This document shows, piece after piece, positions 44,800-52,440 of a DNA stretch of 64,000 bases. Position 1 is the stretch's first letter. Each line of letters opens with the position of its first letter. The stretch is from Streptococcus parasanguinis (lineage in GTDB: Bacteria > Bacillota > Bacilli > Lactobacillales > Streptococcaceae): NCBI RefSeq assembly GCF_901875555.1, contig NZ_CABFMD010000035.1, forward strand, positions 56,843 through 120,842, in the 5' to 3' direction. Below the pieces are notes generated by a model that saw only the letters and a list, made by a program, of their open reading frames with translations, searched no databases and was not told the DNA's origin. The translations under genes and the position numbers were made by a program.

Positions 44800-44912
44800 G
44801 AGAGTAGGTCTATCTTAGTAGATAGACAGTAGTAAAGAAAAGTTATTTGGTTGGAAAGATCCCTCTTTCCACGGTGGCAACGTTTAGCAAGGTGCTTTGC
44901 GTGAATTACCAT
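44790..44912 (-). CDS. Putative 40-aa leader peptide ending inside the attenuator stem
   Basis: An ATG at 44912 opens a 40-codon frame starting MVIHAKHLAKRCHRGKRDLS and ending SSY-stop. The stop TAA is part of the first arm of the terminator hairpin at 44758-44799. Ribosome occupancy of this frame would disrupt the terminator. The site GGGAAAG upstream is a weak ribosome site. The peptide is Arg/Lys/His rich. A leader-peptide role is inferred from geometry; no homologue is claimed. Confidence 0.4.
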   Translation of the reverse strand: MVIHAKHLAKRCHRGKRDLSNQITFLYYCLSTKIDLLSSY

Positions 44913-45231
44913 CGCTTTCCCAGCCAATCTCTTTAGGTAGTCATGATCATACCCAAGGGATTCTCTTACGCCCTTTGGCGAAGCCAGTTCACTTTACTAT
45001 TCGGAAAAGTGCTAAAGTCCGAAATGCGTGGAAGCCCACAAATACTTGTTTTATATCTTCACTTCAACCATAAAACGGACTTGACTTTTAGTATCAAAAC
45101 ATTTACAATAAAGGTACGAAGTTTATGTGTTGTTCTGATGATCAGTCCTCTGGTTGTCAGACGCACTTTTTATTTAATTGTCAATGATCTAAATTCGACC
45201 TTTAAAACAGGTTATTATTTTTAGGTCGTAT
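44913..45231 (-). other. Non-coding leader and promoter region of the ICE conjugation operon
   Basis: About 320 bp without a supported gene. On the minus strand it includes TTGACA (plus 45178-45183) and hairpin-forming segments such as CTTCGCCAAAGGGCG. It is probably the 5' leader of the leftward operon preceding the leader peptide and terminator. Confidence 0.5.
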
Positions 45232-45273
45232 ACAACTATCAGTTGTTGATTATATTATACAACCTATAGTTGT
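45232..45273. promoter_or_regulatory. Two operators for the ICE XRE regulator in the divergent promoter region
   Basis: ACAAC-N5-GTTGT occurs twice, at 45232-45246 and 45259-45273, with centres 27 bp apart. They lie between the leftward conjugation operon and the rightward XRE gene, the expected place for the immunity repressor sites. Confidence 0.65.
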
Positions 45274-45326
45274 ATTTTGTCAAGGGATTATTTGAAAAAA
45301 GTGAAAAATTTTTTAGAGGTTTTAAA

Positions 45327-45674
45327 ATGGAATTTTCAGAACGCTTAAAAAAACTTAGGAAAGATACTGGTTTAACTCAAGTTGATGTAGCAAGTAAATT
45401 AGATATTTCCCAACAAGCATATGCATCATGGGAACGTGGAATAAAAAAACCAACCCAAGAAAATTTGGTGAAATTATCCAAAATTTTAAATGTTTCAGTT
45501 GATTACTTATTAGGAAACACAGAAAATAAACAAACAAGTGATGTATTAGAGAATATTGAGCTACTTTTTCGTATGAATTCTGAAGGATTAACGGAAGATG
45601 AAAAAACAGTTTTCAAAAAAGAGTTGATTGAGTTTATGGAAAAGAGAAAAAAAGCATTTGAAAAAAACAAGTAA
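45327..45674 (+). CDS. XRE-family transcriptional regulator of the ICE
   Basis: A 115-aa protein with an N-terminal HTH_3 domain (LRKDTGLTQVDVASKLDISQQAYASWERG, residues 9-37) and a helical C-terminal part (GLTEDEKTVFKKELIEFMEKRKK). I start it at MEFSERLKKL, which has GAGG in front. It is divergent from the conjugation operon with two ACAAC-N5-GTTGT sites between. Likely the cI-like repressor that keeps transfer genes off. A truncated diverged copy lies at 46413-46691. Confidence 0.85.
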   Translation: MEFSERLKKLRKDTGLTQVDVASKLDISQQAYASWERGIKKPTQENLVKLSKILNVSVDYLLGNTENKQTSDVLENIELLFRMNSEGLTEDEKTVFKKELIEFMEKRKKAFEKNK

Positions 45675-45733
45675 ACTAAAAATTAGCATTTTTTTGTTTG
45701 ATAACTTCATTGATTAAAAGGAGTGTTTTATAA

Positions 45734-46150
45734 ATGGATGCCAAAAAAGAATTTTTGAAAATAATGTCAGAACAAAAAGAAATTGCCTTAGCGACATCTG
45801 TAAACAATATTCCAAATGTAAGAATAGTAAATTTTGTTTTTGATTCAACCAATAATATACTCTACTTCTCATCTTTCAAAGGTAATGATAAGATTAAGGA
45901 AATGGAATCAAACTCTCATATTGCATTTACTACAATTCCACACTCTGGGAATGAACACGTAAAAGCTAAGGGCTTAGTTCAAAAAAGTACCAGAACTATT
46001 TTTGAAGTGGCGGACCAATTTATTGCTAAAGTACCAGGTTACAAAAATACTATTGAATTTGCAGGGGAATCTTTAGTTTTATTTGAAATACGATTTGATA
46101 CTGCGATCGTTACCAAAGATCTAGAAACAATACAAACTATAGAACTTTAA
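45734..46150 (+). CDS. Pyridoxamine 5'-phosphate oxidase-like FMN-binding protein
   Basis: This 138-aa split-barrel protein has IALATSVNNIPNVRIVNFVF (the flavin-binding strand pair) and FSSFKGNDKIKEMESNSHIAF. This family of small flavoproteins reduces or protects against various compounds, and some members act on nitro compounds or F420/FMN substrates. Substrate unknown. It is cargo between the XRE gene and its truncated copy. AAGGAGTG precedes the ATG. Confidence 0.8.
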   Translation: MDAKKEFLKIMSEQKEIALATSVNNIPNVRIVNFVFDSTNNILYFSSFKGNDKIKEMESNSHIAFTTIPHSGNEHVKAKGLVQKSTRTIFEVADQFIAKVPGYKNTIEFAGESLVLFEIRFDTAIVTKDLETIQTIEL

Positions 46151-46179
46151 ATTAAAGTTCCAAAAATGGAGATTAAAGT

Positions 46180-46413
46180 ATGGAAAGTTTTGAAATTGAA
46201 ATACCAAAGATGGAGCATTTTGAAGTTGATGTCAGAAAAAAGGAATTATACAACTATGATTTCCAATCATATTCATTAACTCCACTGCAAAAAGAAGCCT
46301 CTTTAGTAGTTGCTAATAAGATTAGAAATAATTTATTTACTCATATTCCTGAAGCTAAATTATTAAAAAAACTTGTTGAAAAGAGTGATAATGATAATGT
46401 AGAATACGTTTAG
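46180..46413 (+). CDS. Hypothetical protein (77 aa)
   Basis: A small acidic protein (MESFEIEIPKMEHFEVDVRKKELYNYDF) following the flavoprotein gene by 29 bp, with ATGGAGA as ribosome site. It has repeated Glu/Ile/Lys pattern at the N-terminus and a helical C-terminus. No family is recognised. Its stop coincides with the start of the XRE remnant. Confidence 0.5.
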   Translation: MESFEIEIPKMEHFEVDVRKKELYNYDFQSYSLTPLQKEASLVVANKIRNNLFTHIPEAKLLKKLVEKSDNDNVEYV

Positions 46414-46691
46414 CTGAAAAACTAGATATTTCCCAACAAGCATATGCTTCATGGGAACGTGTAGTAAAAAAAACAACACAGGAAAATCTCGTTAAAATTG
46501 CACAAGTTTTAAATGTGTCAGTTGACTATTTAGTTGGAAACTCAGAAGAAAAATCTGATGAATTAGACAATATTGAATTGCTTTTCCGTATGAACTCAAA
46601 AGGTTTAACTGAGGAAGAGAAGAGAATTTTTAAGAAAGAGTTGATTGAGTTTATGGAAGAACGAAAACAATTATTTGAGAACAAGAAATAG
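46413..46691 (+). pseudogene. 5'-truncated copy of the XRE regulator
   Basis: Reading from 46413 gives AEKLDISQQAYASWERVVKK and then a protein parallel to residues about 22-115 of the XRE gene at 45327, about 70-75% identical by eye, to a TAG at 46689-46691. The first HTH helix and start codon are missing. With the intact gene it brackets the flavoprotein and the 77-aa gene. Confidence 0.8.
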
Positions 46692-46801
46692 GGTAAGTTC
46701 ACTTCAAGATATTTGGATAAACCAACAATAGATAAATTGTGAGAAAATTAGAAAAAAGATATATTTAATGAGTAAGGGATAAGAAAAAAGGGGATATTAG
46801 T

Positions 46802-48199
46802 ATGGATAAGTTCATTTCATTTGTAAGTAGTTCGGTGCTATGGACAGTTATTTTAGCAATTATTTCTATATCTATAATAAGTTATATATTTTATTTTATG
46901 TTTGGGAAACTCTTTGATAAATATACCACTAAATGTATTTATCTTAGAATTGCAGGTATTACAATAATTGTGATATGCTTCGTAAGTTTGTTTGGATTAG
47001 TTAATATACCTGCATGGGTAGGTATTATGACAGTCTATAGTTTTATTTTTTATATCGTATCTGAGAATTTTTTGGGGAAGTTTTTTGGAATAAAAAATAA
47101 AAACAATGGTTCTAAAATCATGAATATAAATGCTTTATTGCTTTTATCTATACCCTTATTGTATGTTTCATTAGCCTTTGTAAATGAAGAAAGTATAAAA
47201 AATAGTATTGGTATAAATGATTTTTATTTGGAAACTAAACTTAAAGAAATAGAAACTAAGGTTGAAAAAAATACTGACAAAACAGAAAATTTAGTCTATA
47301 CAAAATCTGGTTTTGTTAAAAAATGTGAGCGTGACAAAGAAACAAAAGAAGTATTTCCTTTGAAAAACATATATGTGAATTATAAAGGGGAAAACTGGAT
47401 AATAGAAAAAGTCATAGATGCTTCGAATGTCGAAAATCCTGTTGTGCTTTTATCTCAAACAAATCATTCTAGTTTTAAAAAATTTTTTATGATAGGATTA
47501 TTTCGTATTGTTTTTATAGAGTTTGAGATAGTAGGATTAGCATTATTATGTGGAGCGGCATTTTCTCTAATAGGACAAACTCAAAGAGATAAAATAAAAA
47601 AGAACATTCATACATATTTGGGTGGGGATTCAGACCTTTTGCAACTTCAAGGGACATGGTACAGAATTCAACAATATCCGATAGATCAAAGTAATTATAT
47701 AGAATCATTTCATACATTTAGTATTTCAGGAAATGAATTGAGATTATCAGAGAAGAACTTTGAAATAATTAATAAGTCGAGTAAACTTAGTATCAAACTG
47801 GAAAAAAATAACAAAAAAATTAAATGTAATCAAGACGGAACATTAGAAATTGATGGCTACACCTTTGTACAAAAAAATTCCGAAAAATGGAAAGAATTAT
47901 ATAAATCTATAAATAAAATAGAGAAAAACAAAACATATTTCATTTCAGAAAACTATAAATTTTTAGGGATGGATATTGATATTAGCGAAGATCCTATCTA
48001 CTATTCAGATGATAAAAATTTAATTGAGAATAGATCTAAAAATCCTAATTCATACAATATAGTTGAAGGAATACCCATAACTGATGATACTCAAATTCTT
48101 GAAGTAGAAATAACAGACAGCTCGAATTTGGCATCCAAAATTAGAAAGAGAATAGAAGTTTCTAAATTTGATTCGAAAAAGTTTATACTTAAAAAGTAA
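46802..48199 (+). CDS. Membrane protein of unknown function (465 aa)
   Basis: Four N-terminal membrane helices lie at residues about 10-35, 50-72, 75-95 and 105-130. An extracytoplasmic stretch follows to about 215, then a fifth hydrophobic segment (IGLFRIVFIEFEIVGLALLCGAAFSLIG) and a C-terminal soluble domain of about 200 residues, rich in Lys, Asn and Ile, with beta-strand patterns (GTWYRIQQYPIDQSNYIESF). Very AT-rich codon use, like the rest of the cargo. GGGGATATT precedes the ATG. I recognise no family; it is ICE cargo between regulator blocks. Confidence 0.75.
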   Translation: MDKFISFVSSSVLWTVILAIISISIISYIFYFMFGKLFDKYTTKCIYLRIAGITIIVICFVSLFGLVNIPAWVGIMTVYSFIFYIVSENFLGKFFGIKNKNNGSKIMNINALLLLSIPLLYVSLAFVNEESIKNSIGINDFYLETKLKEIETKVEKNTDKTENLVYTKSGFVKKCERDKETKEVFPLKNIYVNYKGENWIIEKVIDASNVENPVVLLSQTNHSSFKKFFMIGLFRIVFIEFEIVGLALLCGAAFSLIGQTQRDKIKKNIHTYLGGDSDLLQLQGTWYRIQQYPIDQSNYIESFHTFSISGNELRLSEKNFEIINKSSKLSIKLEKNNKKIKCNQDGTLEIDGYTFVQKNSEKWKELYKSINKIEKNKTYFISENYKFLGMDIDISEDPIYYSDDKNLIENRSKNPNSYNIVEGIPITDDTQILEVEITDSSNLASKIRKRIEVSKFDSKKFILKK

Positions 48200-48314
48200 G
48201 TACATTAAGTTAGTTAGCAAAATTTAAAGAATACTTTGTTTCAAAATACTATATTTCATTGTTTATTTATCTTATTCGTTGAATGTTAAAGTTGCTTTTA
48301 ATTTTGTATCTCGA

Positions 48315-48334
48315 AAGTGGACAATTGTCCACTT
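48315..48334. promoter_or_regulatory. Perfect 20-bp palindrome upstream of the immA-S24 pair
   Basis: AAGTGGACAATTGTCCACTT is fully self-complementary and lies 69 bp before the start of the ImmA-type gene. Likely an operator for the S24 repressor. With the following TTTTA run, a terminator of the preceding gene is also possible. Confidence 0.5.
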
Positions 48335-48402
48335 CTTTTATATAATTGACTCAACCAAAATGGTTTAGTTTTGTAATTTATACTTAAAGGAGGTATCATT
48401 CT

Positions 48403-49263
48403 TTGGATGAATTGTATACAAGAATAAGTAAGTCTACAAAACATGTGTTATACCAATACATGAAGGATTATGATATTTCATTATTAAATTATAATTTTAA
48501 TTACTTCTTTCAACATTGTATTCAAAAATATCAAATTCAAGTAATTAGTCACCACTTCTCAAATCATAAGATTGAAGGACTAACTGTTATTGATGAATTA
48601 GGTATTAGTTTTTCCTATGAAAAGGATAATCCAATTGTAAAGCAAAATTTTACTCTGTGTCATGAATTGGGACATTTTATACTAGAACATGACGGCAATT
48701 ATTTTGCAGAGTCTATTGATAATCAGGAAAACCTACTAGAGCGAGAAGCGAATATTTTCTCTGCTGTAGTATTAATGCCTGACATTGTTTTGTTGGCTAA
48801 GATCTATTATAGTTGCGACACCTTTCAACACATTCAAAATAGCCTGGATGTTTCAAAGCAGGCATTGTTCTTTCGCCTTTTAGATCTTCTTAGAGAATAT
48901 TATCCTGGAAAAGAAAGTACCATTAAGCAGGCTATCGATTTTTATATTGATGGACAAAATGCCACACTACTCCTTTTGTTTCACGGTGTCAAAAATCAGA
49001 TTATAAAGGAGTTCAACAACTATCAGACTTCTCTAATCAATAAGATTGAGCAATCAGTAATCAAAAAAGGCTTCGTGACTAGTCAAGAATATCCAGAACT
49101 TCTAGATCAAGAGAATTGGAAAACAATAAAGACTTACTGTAATAATTTAAGAGTATGGCTCATTTATGATAGAGGAAAATCAATAGCTTATGTTTGGGAT
49201 AAAAATAAGCTAACAGACAAAGAAGCAAAACAAAAAGCTGAATTGAAATTATTGTTAATGTGA
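48403..49263 (+). CDS. immA: ImmA/IrrE-family metallopeptidase
   Basis: A 286-aa protein with an N-terminal DUF955-type zinc peptidase carrying CHELGHFILEHD (HExxH) and downstream LLEREANIFSAVVLMP, with the third ligand Glu. The C-terminal domain is of unknown function. It uses a TTG start after AAAGGAGG; no in-frame ATG is better placed. ImmA proteins cleave a paired repressor after a DNA-damage or mating signal and so de-repress the ICE. The S24 regulator starts 5 bp downstream. The C-terminal fifth is duplicated in diverged form at 59075. Confidence 0.88.
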   Translation: MDELYTRISKSTKHVLYQYMKDYDISLLNYNFNYFFQHCIQKYQIQVISHHFSNHKIEGLTVIDELGISFSYEKDNPIVKQNFTLCHELGHFILEHDGNYFAESIDNQENLLEREANIFSAVVLMPDIVLLAKIYYSCDTFQHIQNSLDVSKQALFFRLLDLLREYYPGKESTIKQAIDFYIDGQNATLLLLFHGVKNQIIKEFNNYQTSLINKIEQSVIKKGFVTSQEYPELLDQENWKTIKTYCNNLRVWLIYDRGKSIAYVWDKNKLTDKEAKQKAELKLLLM

Positions 49264-49268
49264 GGTAA

Positions 49269-49958
49269 ATGATGTACCAACCAGAAAAACTAAAAGCTCG
49301 TAGAAAAGAGCTAAAAATGACTCAAAAAGATATTGCAGATCAATTAGGTATTACCTACCAGGCCTATTCTGCATGGGAGCGTGGAATAAAACAACCATCT
49401 AGAGAAAAAATAAAGCTTTTGGAGCAGATTCTAAATGTTCCAAAAGGTTATTTCACAGAGGTCGAAATCATCCGACTATATAATACTTTATCGGATGAAG
49501 GTAAGAATAATGCACTTAGTTATGTCAGAGGACTAGTTCAAAAAGAAAAATGTAAGAACATTGTTTCAATGTCAGAAAAACTATACGAATACCATGTTTA
49601 CGAACAAATGTCTGCCGGTATTGGTTCATCGGTTTATAACGATCAAAACTATGATACCGTCTATTTTGATGAAGAATTAGCCCACGATTTCGCCTCATGG
49701 GTCTCTGGAGACTCAATGGAACCTAAATATCAAAATGGTTCGGTGGCTCTCATTCGTGAGACTGGATTTGATTATGATGGTGCAATTTATGCTGTGGTAT
49801 GTAATAGCCAAACTTACATAAAACGAGTTTATCGAGAGGAGCATGGCTTAAGACTGGTTTCTATCAATCCAAACTATAAAGATATTTTTCTTTCGTATGA
49901 TGAAGATCCTAGAATTGTAGGGATTATTGTAGGGAATTTCTTACCTGTTGAACAGTGA
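49269..49958 (+). CDS. XRE / S24 (LexA-like) self-cleaving repressor
   Basis: A 229-aa protein with an N-terminal HTH_3 (LKARRKELKMTQKDIADQLGITYQAYSAWERG), a linker, and a C-terminal S24 peptidase domain with Ser in SWVSGDSMEPKYQNG and Lys in SQTYIKRVYREEHG. Such HdiR/cI-type proteins self-cleave in the SOS response and release ICE or prophage genes. It is paired with ImmA, like the arp1/arp2 type modules of ICESt3 relatives. The N-terminal two thirds recurs, diverged, at 59278. Confidence 0.9.
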   Translation: MMYQPEKLKARRKELKMTQKDIADQLGITYQAYSAWERGIKQPSREKIKLLEQILNVPKGYFTEVEIIRLYNTLSDEGKNNALSYVRGLVQKEKCKNIVSMSEKLYEYHVYEQMSAGIGSSVYNDQNYDTVYFDEELAHDFASWVSGDSMEPKYQNGSVALIRETGFDYDGAIYAVVCNSQTYIKRVYREEHGLRLVSINPNYKDIFLSYDEDPRIVGIIVGNFLPVEQ

Positions 49959-50014
49959 TATTGTTAATGTAAAATAATAATAGTGTATTATTTTTTTGTT
50001 TATGGAGATTGAAA

Positions 50015-50572
50015 ATGGGAAAAGAAAATAATGAAATAAAAAAGGCATATGATGAATTACTGAAAACTAAAAATAAATGTGGGAAATATAGTAAAACATT
50101 GTTTCACATCCATACCCCAGTATCCCATGATTACAGATTATTTAAAGTTTGGAACGATTTATCAGAGAAAGAATGGAATAAACTATCTGTAGAAGATTAT
50201 CTTTTAGAAGTAAAAAATAATAAGCTTTTTCCAGAGGAATATTTTAAAACAAAAGATGGTGATAGTATTATTTATAATAACTATCAAAAAAATGGTTTTG
50301 AAAATGAAAAAGAGCAAATATCATTTTTGATAGTTGCTCAGAGTTTATATCGAGAAAATATTTCAACAATAGTGGTTTCTGATCATAATACAATTTCAGG
50401 AATTAAGAAAATGGAAAAAGCTATAAAAATTGTATCTGAATTGAATATCAATAAAGGTAAGGAATATATTGAGGTAATAAATGAGGTTCGATTTGAACAA
50501 TCTAGAAGACCAGTATCCGGAAATTGTTTTGGAACACTACATGTTTCCTCTTTTTCACCCTTACCGTTGTAA
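50015..50572 (+). pseudogene. Truncated PHP-domain protein (N-terminal part, 185 aa)
   Basis: Residues 30-150 show PHP phosphoesterase motifs: FHIHTPVSHDY near the N-terminus and IVVSDHNTISGIKK later. Large PHP-plus-ATPase proteins (TrlF-like) begin this way and are usually much longer. Here the frame stops after an unrelated-looking tail (RRPVSGNCFGTLHVSSFSPLPL), at the boundary with the lanthipeptide locus. In a +1 frame the same DNA reads MRFDLNNLEDQYPEIVLEHY to a stop at 50574, which looks more protein-like and may be the 3' end of another gene. Start at ATG 50015 after GGAGATTG. Confidence 0.6.
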
Positions 50573-50592
50573 ATGATTTCTGTCTCGCCATC

Positions 50593-51647
50593 TCATATCA
50601 TTAACATAATTTTGTTAAGGATTTCCAATTTATTAGAATAATCGTTAATAAGAGCCAATGTAACTCCTAAGCAATTTTCCATGATATTTGGTGATTCATT
50701 TAGATTACCAAGTAAATTTTTTTTATTTTGTAATTCTTCATAAAGCTTCTCTCTTACAAGTATTCTTTTTTTTCCTGTATAATTGAATGCACACATCATG
50801 ATACTCATCCCAGCATAACCATGGCAAAGATATGAATCATCATATTTCCAACTTCCACTGCTATCAAATATCTCTAATAATTCATTGTACAAGTAGCTAC
50901 TTATCTCTTGTTCAACTGGTAGTGAATATAGTAATAAAAGTATAGAAAGTCTACTGTTACACCATCCCATTTTTTTACCAAAAATTTCCTCAAATTTTTC
51001 TTTGTCTATAACTAGCTTCAAGTAACAATCCATCATTTTATTATATATTTCCTTTATTTCTTTAGATTCTTCTTTTTCCAAATAACTACGAAATATTTTC
51101 AAAAACGGTACCATTCCATGTATAAGCGAAATATCAAAACTTTCTATATCTATTTCTTTTTTTATAACCCTAATAATTTATTTAAACTTTCTTCTAAAAT
51201 GTACGATTCCTTATGATTTATTGGTGTTTTTCTCTGTAAATAATAATATATAATTCCTAACAAACCTCCAAAAAATTCATACTCTTTCTTTGAGTCCTTA
51301 AAAAAAGGAAGTAATACCAACATAGTATCACTTATAGTTTTATTGAAATATTGACTCAATAAATCAGAATACTCGCTATTCAACTTACTATATTCTAACA
51401 AGAAAACAATACCAGTCATACCATTATAAAATGACAACTTAAATCTTGATTTATTAAGATATATTTCTTTTAAAATAAATTCATAGAACTGTTCATCAAT
51501 GTAATCTATATATTCTGAATCTGATAAACAAGACAAAAAAAGTAATATATTATATAATATTTCTGGATAATTTTCATTATTCGATAGTTCTTTAAAATCT
51601 AATTGCAGAAAATCCTGCTCAATTTTGTTCAGTATTCTTTCAATCAT
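50593..51647 (-). pseudogene. LanC-type lanthionine synthetase cyclase, split by a frameshift
   Basis: Two frames together make one LanC-like protein of about 345 aa. The first (51647-51162, 161 aa) has the helical barrel repeats FYNGMTGIVFLLEYSK and FFGGLLGIIYYYLQ. The second (about 51168-50593) has SLIHGMVPFL, GWCNSRLSILLL and YLCHGYAGMS, the His, Cys and Cys-His positions of the LanC active site and zinc ligands. The join must lie between the TAA at 51162 and the upstream stop in the other frame, a window of about 15 bp near 51165-51180. It overlaps the arginase stop. Unless the ribosome shifts or the sequence is wrong, cyclase function is lost. Confidence 0.75.
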
Positions 51648-52410
51648 ATTTGGTATAATTATCTGTATTAATTTCCGTTAGTATACGCTGTAAGGTGATA
51701 TTAGAAATTGTAGACTCTACAAGAGGATTATATTCAACCAAGTCCCAAATTATATTTTTTCCGTGTATTCTTTTGATTTCTTTTATTTGTCTGATAAAGT
51801 ATACAAGATTTACTAAACTTAACCCCCCAGGCATTGGAAAGCTAACACCTGGAAAGTCCGATACATTTAGCACATCGACATCAAGACTAATGTAAATAGT
51901 ATCAAATTTTTCAAAGTATTCTCTTATATCTTCTAGAATAATTTCTTTATTTTCATATACTGCGATATCATCATAAACTTTATATTTTCTAGGGGTAAGA
52001 ACCTTATAATAATCGTGTCTAGTTCCTATTATCATACCACTCTCAATACTATCCTCTATCCAACTAAGAACATTCCAATTATAATATCCATCCGATATAT
52101 CTCCTTTATCTAAATGAGCATCAAATATTATAATTCCGATACTTTTCTCAGTATCAATAATATTATCAAAAACAAAACTGGTAGTACAATGATCGCCACC
52201 AAAAATAAATATGTCCTCTTCACCATACCGAGAAGATATTTTTGATTTCAATTCTGATATTAAGTCACTATTTTCGTAATCAGAGGCATTTATAAAGTTA
52301 TTTTGTAAATAATACTTTCTCTCTAAATAGTTATTTCTAATAAAATTATTAAATCCACATTCGGATCCTGGTACTTTCGTTCGTCCTTTATAAGGTAAAT
52401 TTATAAACAT
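51640..52410 (-). CDS. Arginase-family (ureohydrolase) enzyme, candidate peptide arginase of the lanthipeptide locus
   Basis: A 256-aa ureohydrolase with the di-manganese ligand motifs intact: GGDH (His74), DAHLD (Asp97, His99, Asp101) and SLDVD (Asp177, Asp179). It is shorter than metabolic arginase (about 300 aa) and lies between lanB and lanC, 30 bp after lanB and overlapping lanC, so it belongs to this operon. Peptide arginases of RiPP clusters (OspR of the landornamides) change Arg to ornithine in precursor cores. The precursor here has two Arg in its last nine residues. The free-arginine alternative is less likely from context. The activity is inferred, not shown. Confidence 0.8.
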   Translation of the reverse strand: MFINLPYKGRTKVPGSECGFNNFIRNNYLERKYYLQNNFINASDYENSDLISELKSKISSRYGEEDIFIFGGDHCTTSFVFDNIIDTEKSIGIIIFDAHLDKGDISDGYYNWNVLSWIEDSIESGMIIGTRHDYYKVLTPRKYKVYDDIAVYENKEIILEDIREYFEKFDTIYISLDVDVLNVSDFPGVSFPMPGGLSLVNLVYFIRQIKEIKRIHGKNIIWDLVEYNPLVESTISNITLQRILTEINTDNYTKYD

Positions 52411-52440
52411 TTACTCCTCCTTAATCATTTATAATCAAAC

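Noticed and set aside
44943..45224. A 93-codon plus-strand frame in the ICE leader
   Set aside because: It has no ribosome site and the protein has no sensible pattern. The opposite strand has the leader peptide, hairpins and terminator, which explain the region better.
51160..51170. Programmed -1 frameshift in lanC at the A7 run
   Set aside because: The in-frame TAA comes before the A run, so a ribosome would terminate before reaching it. A mutation or sequencing error is simpler.
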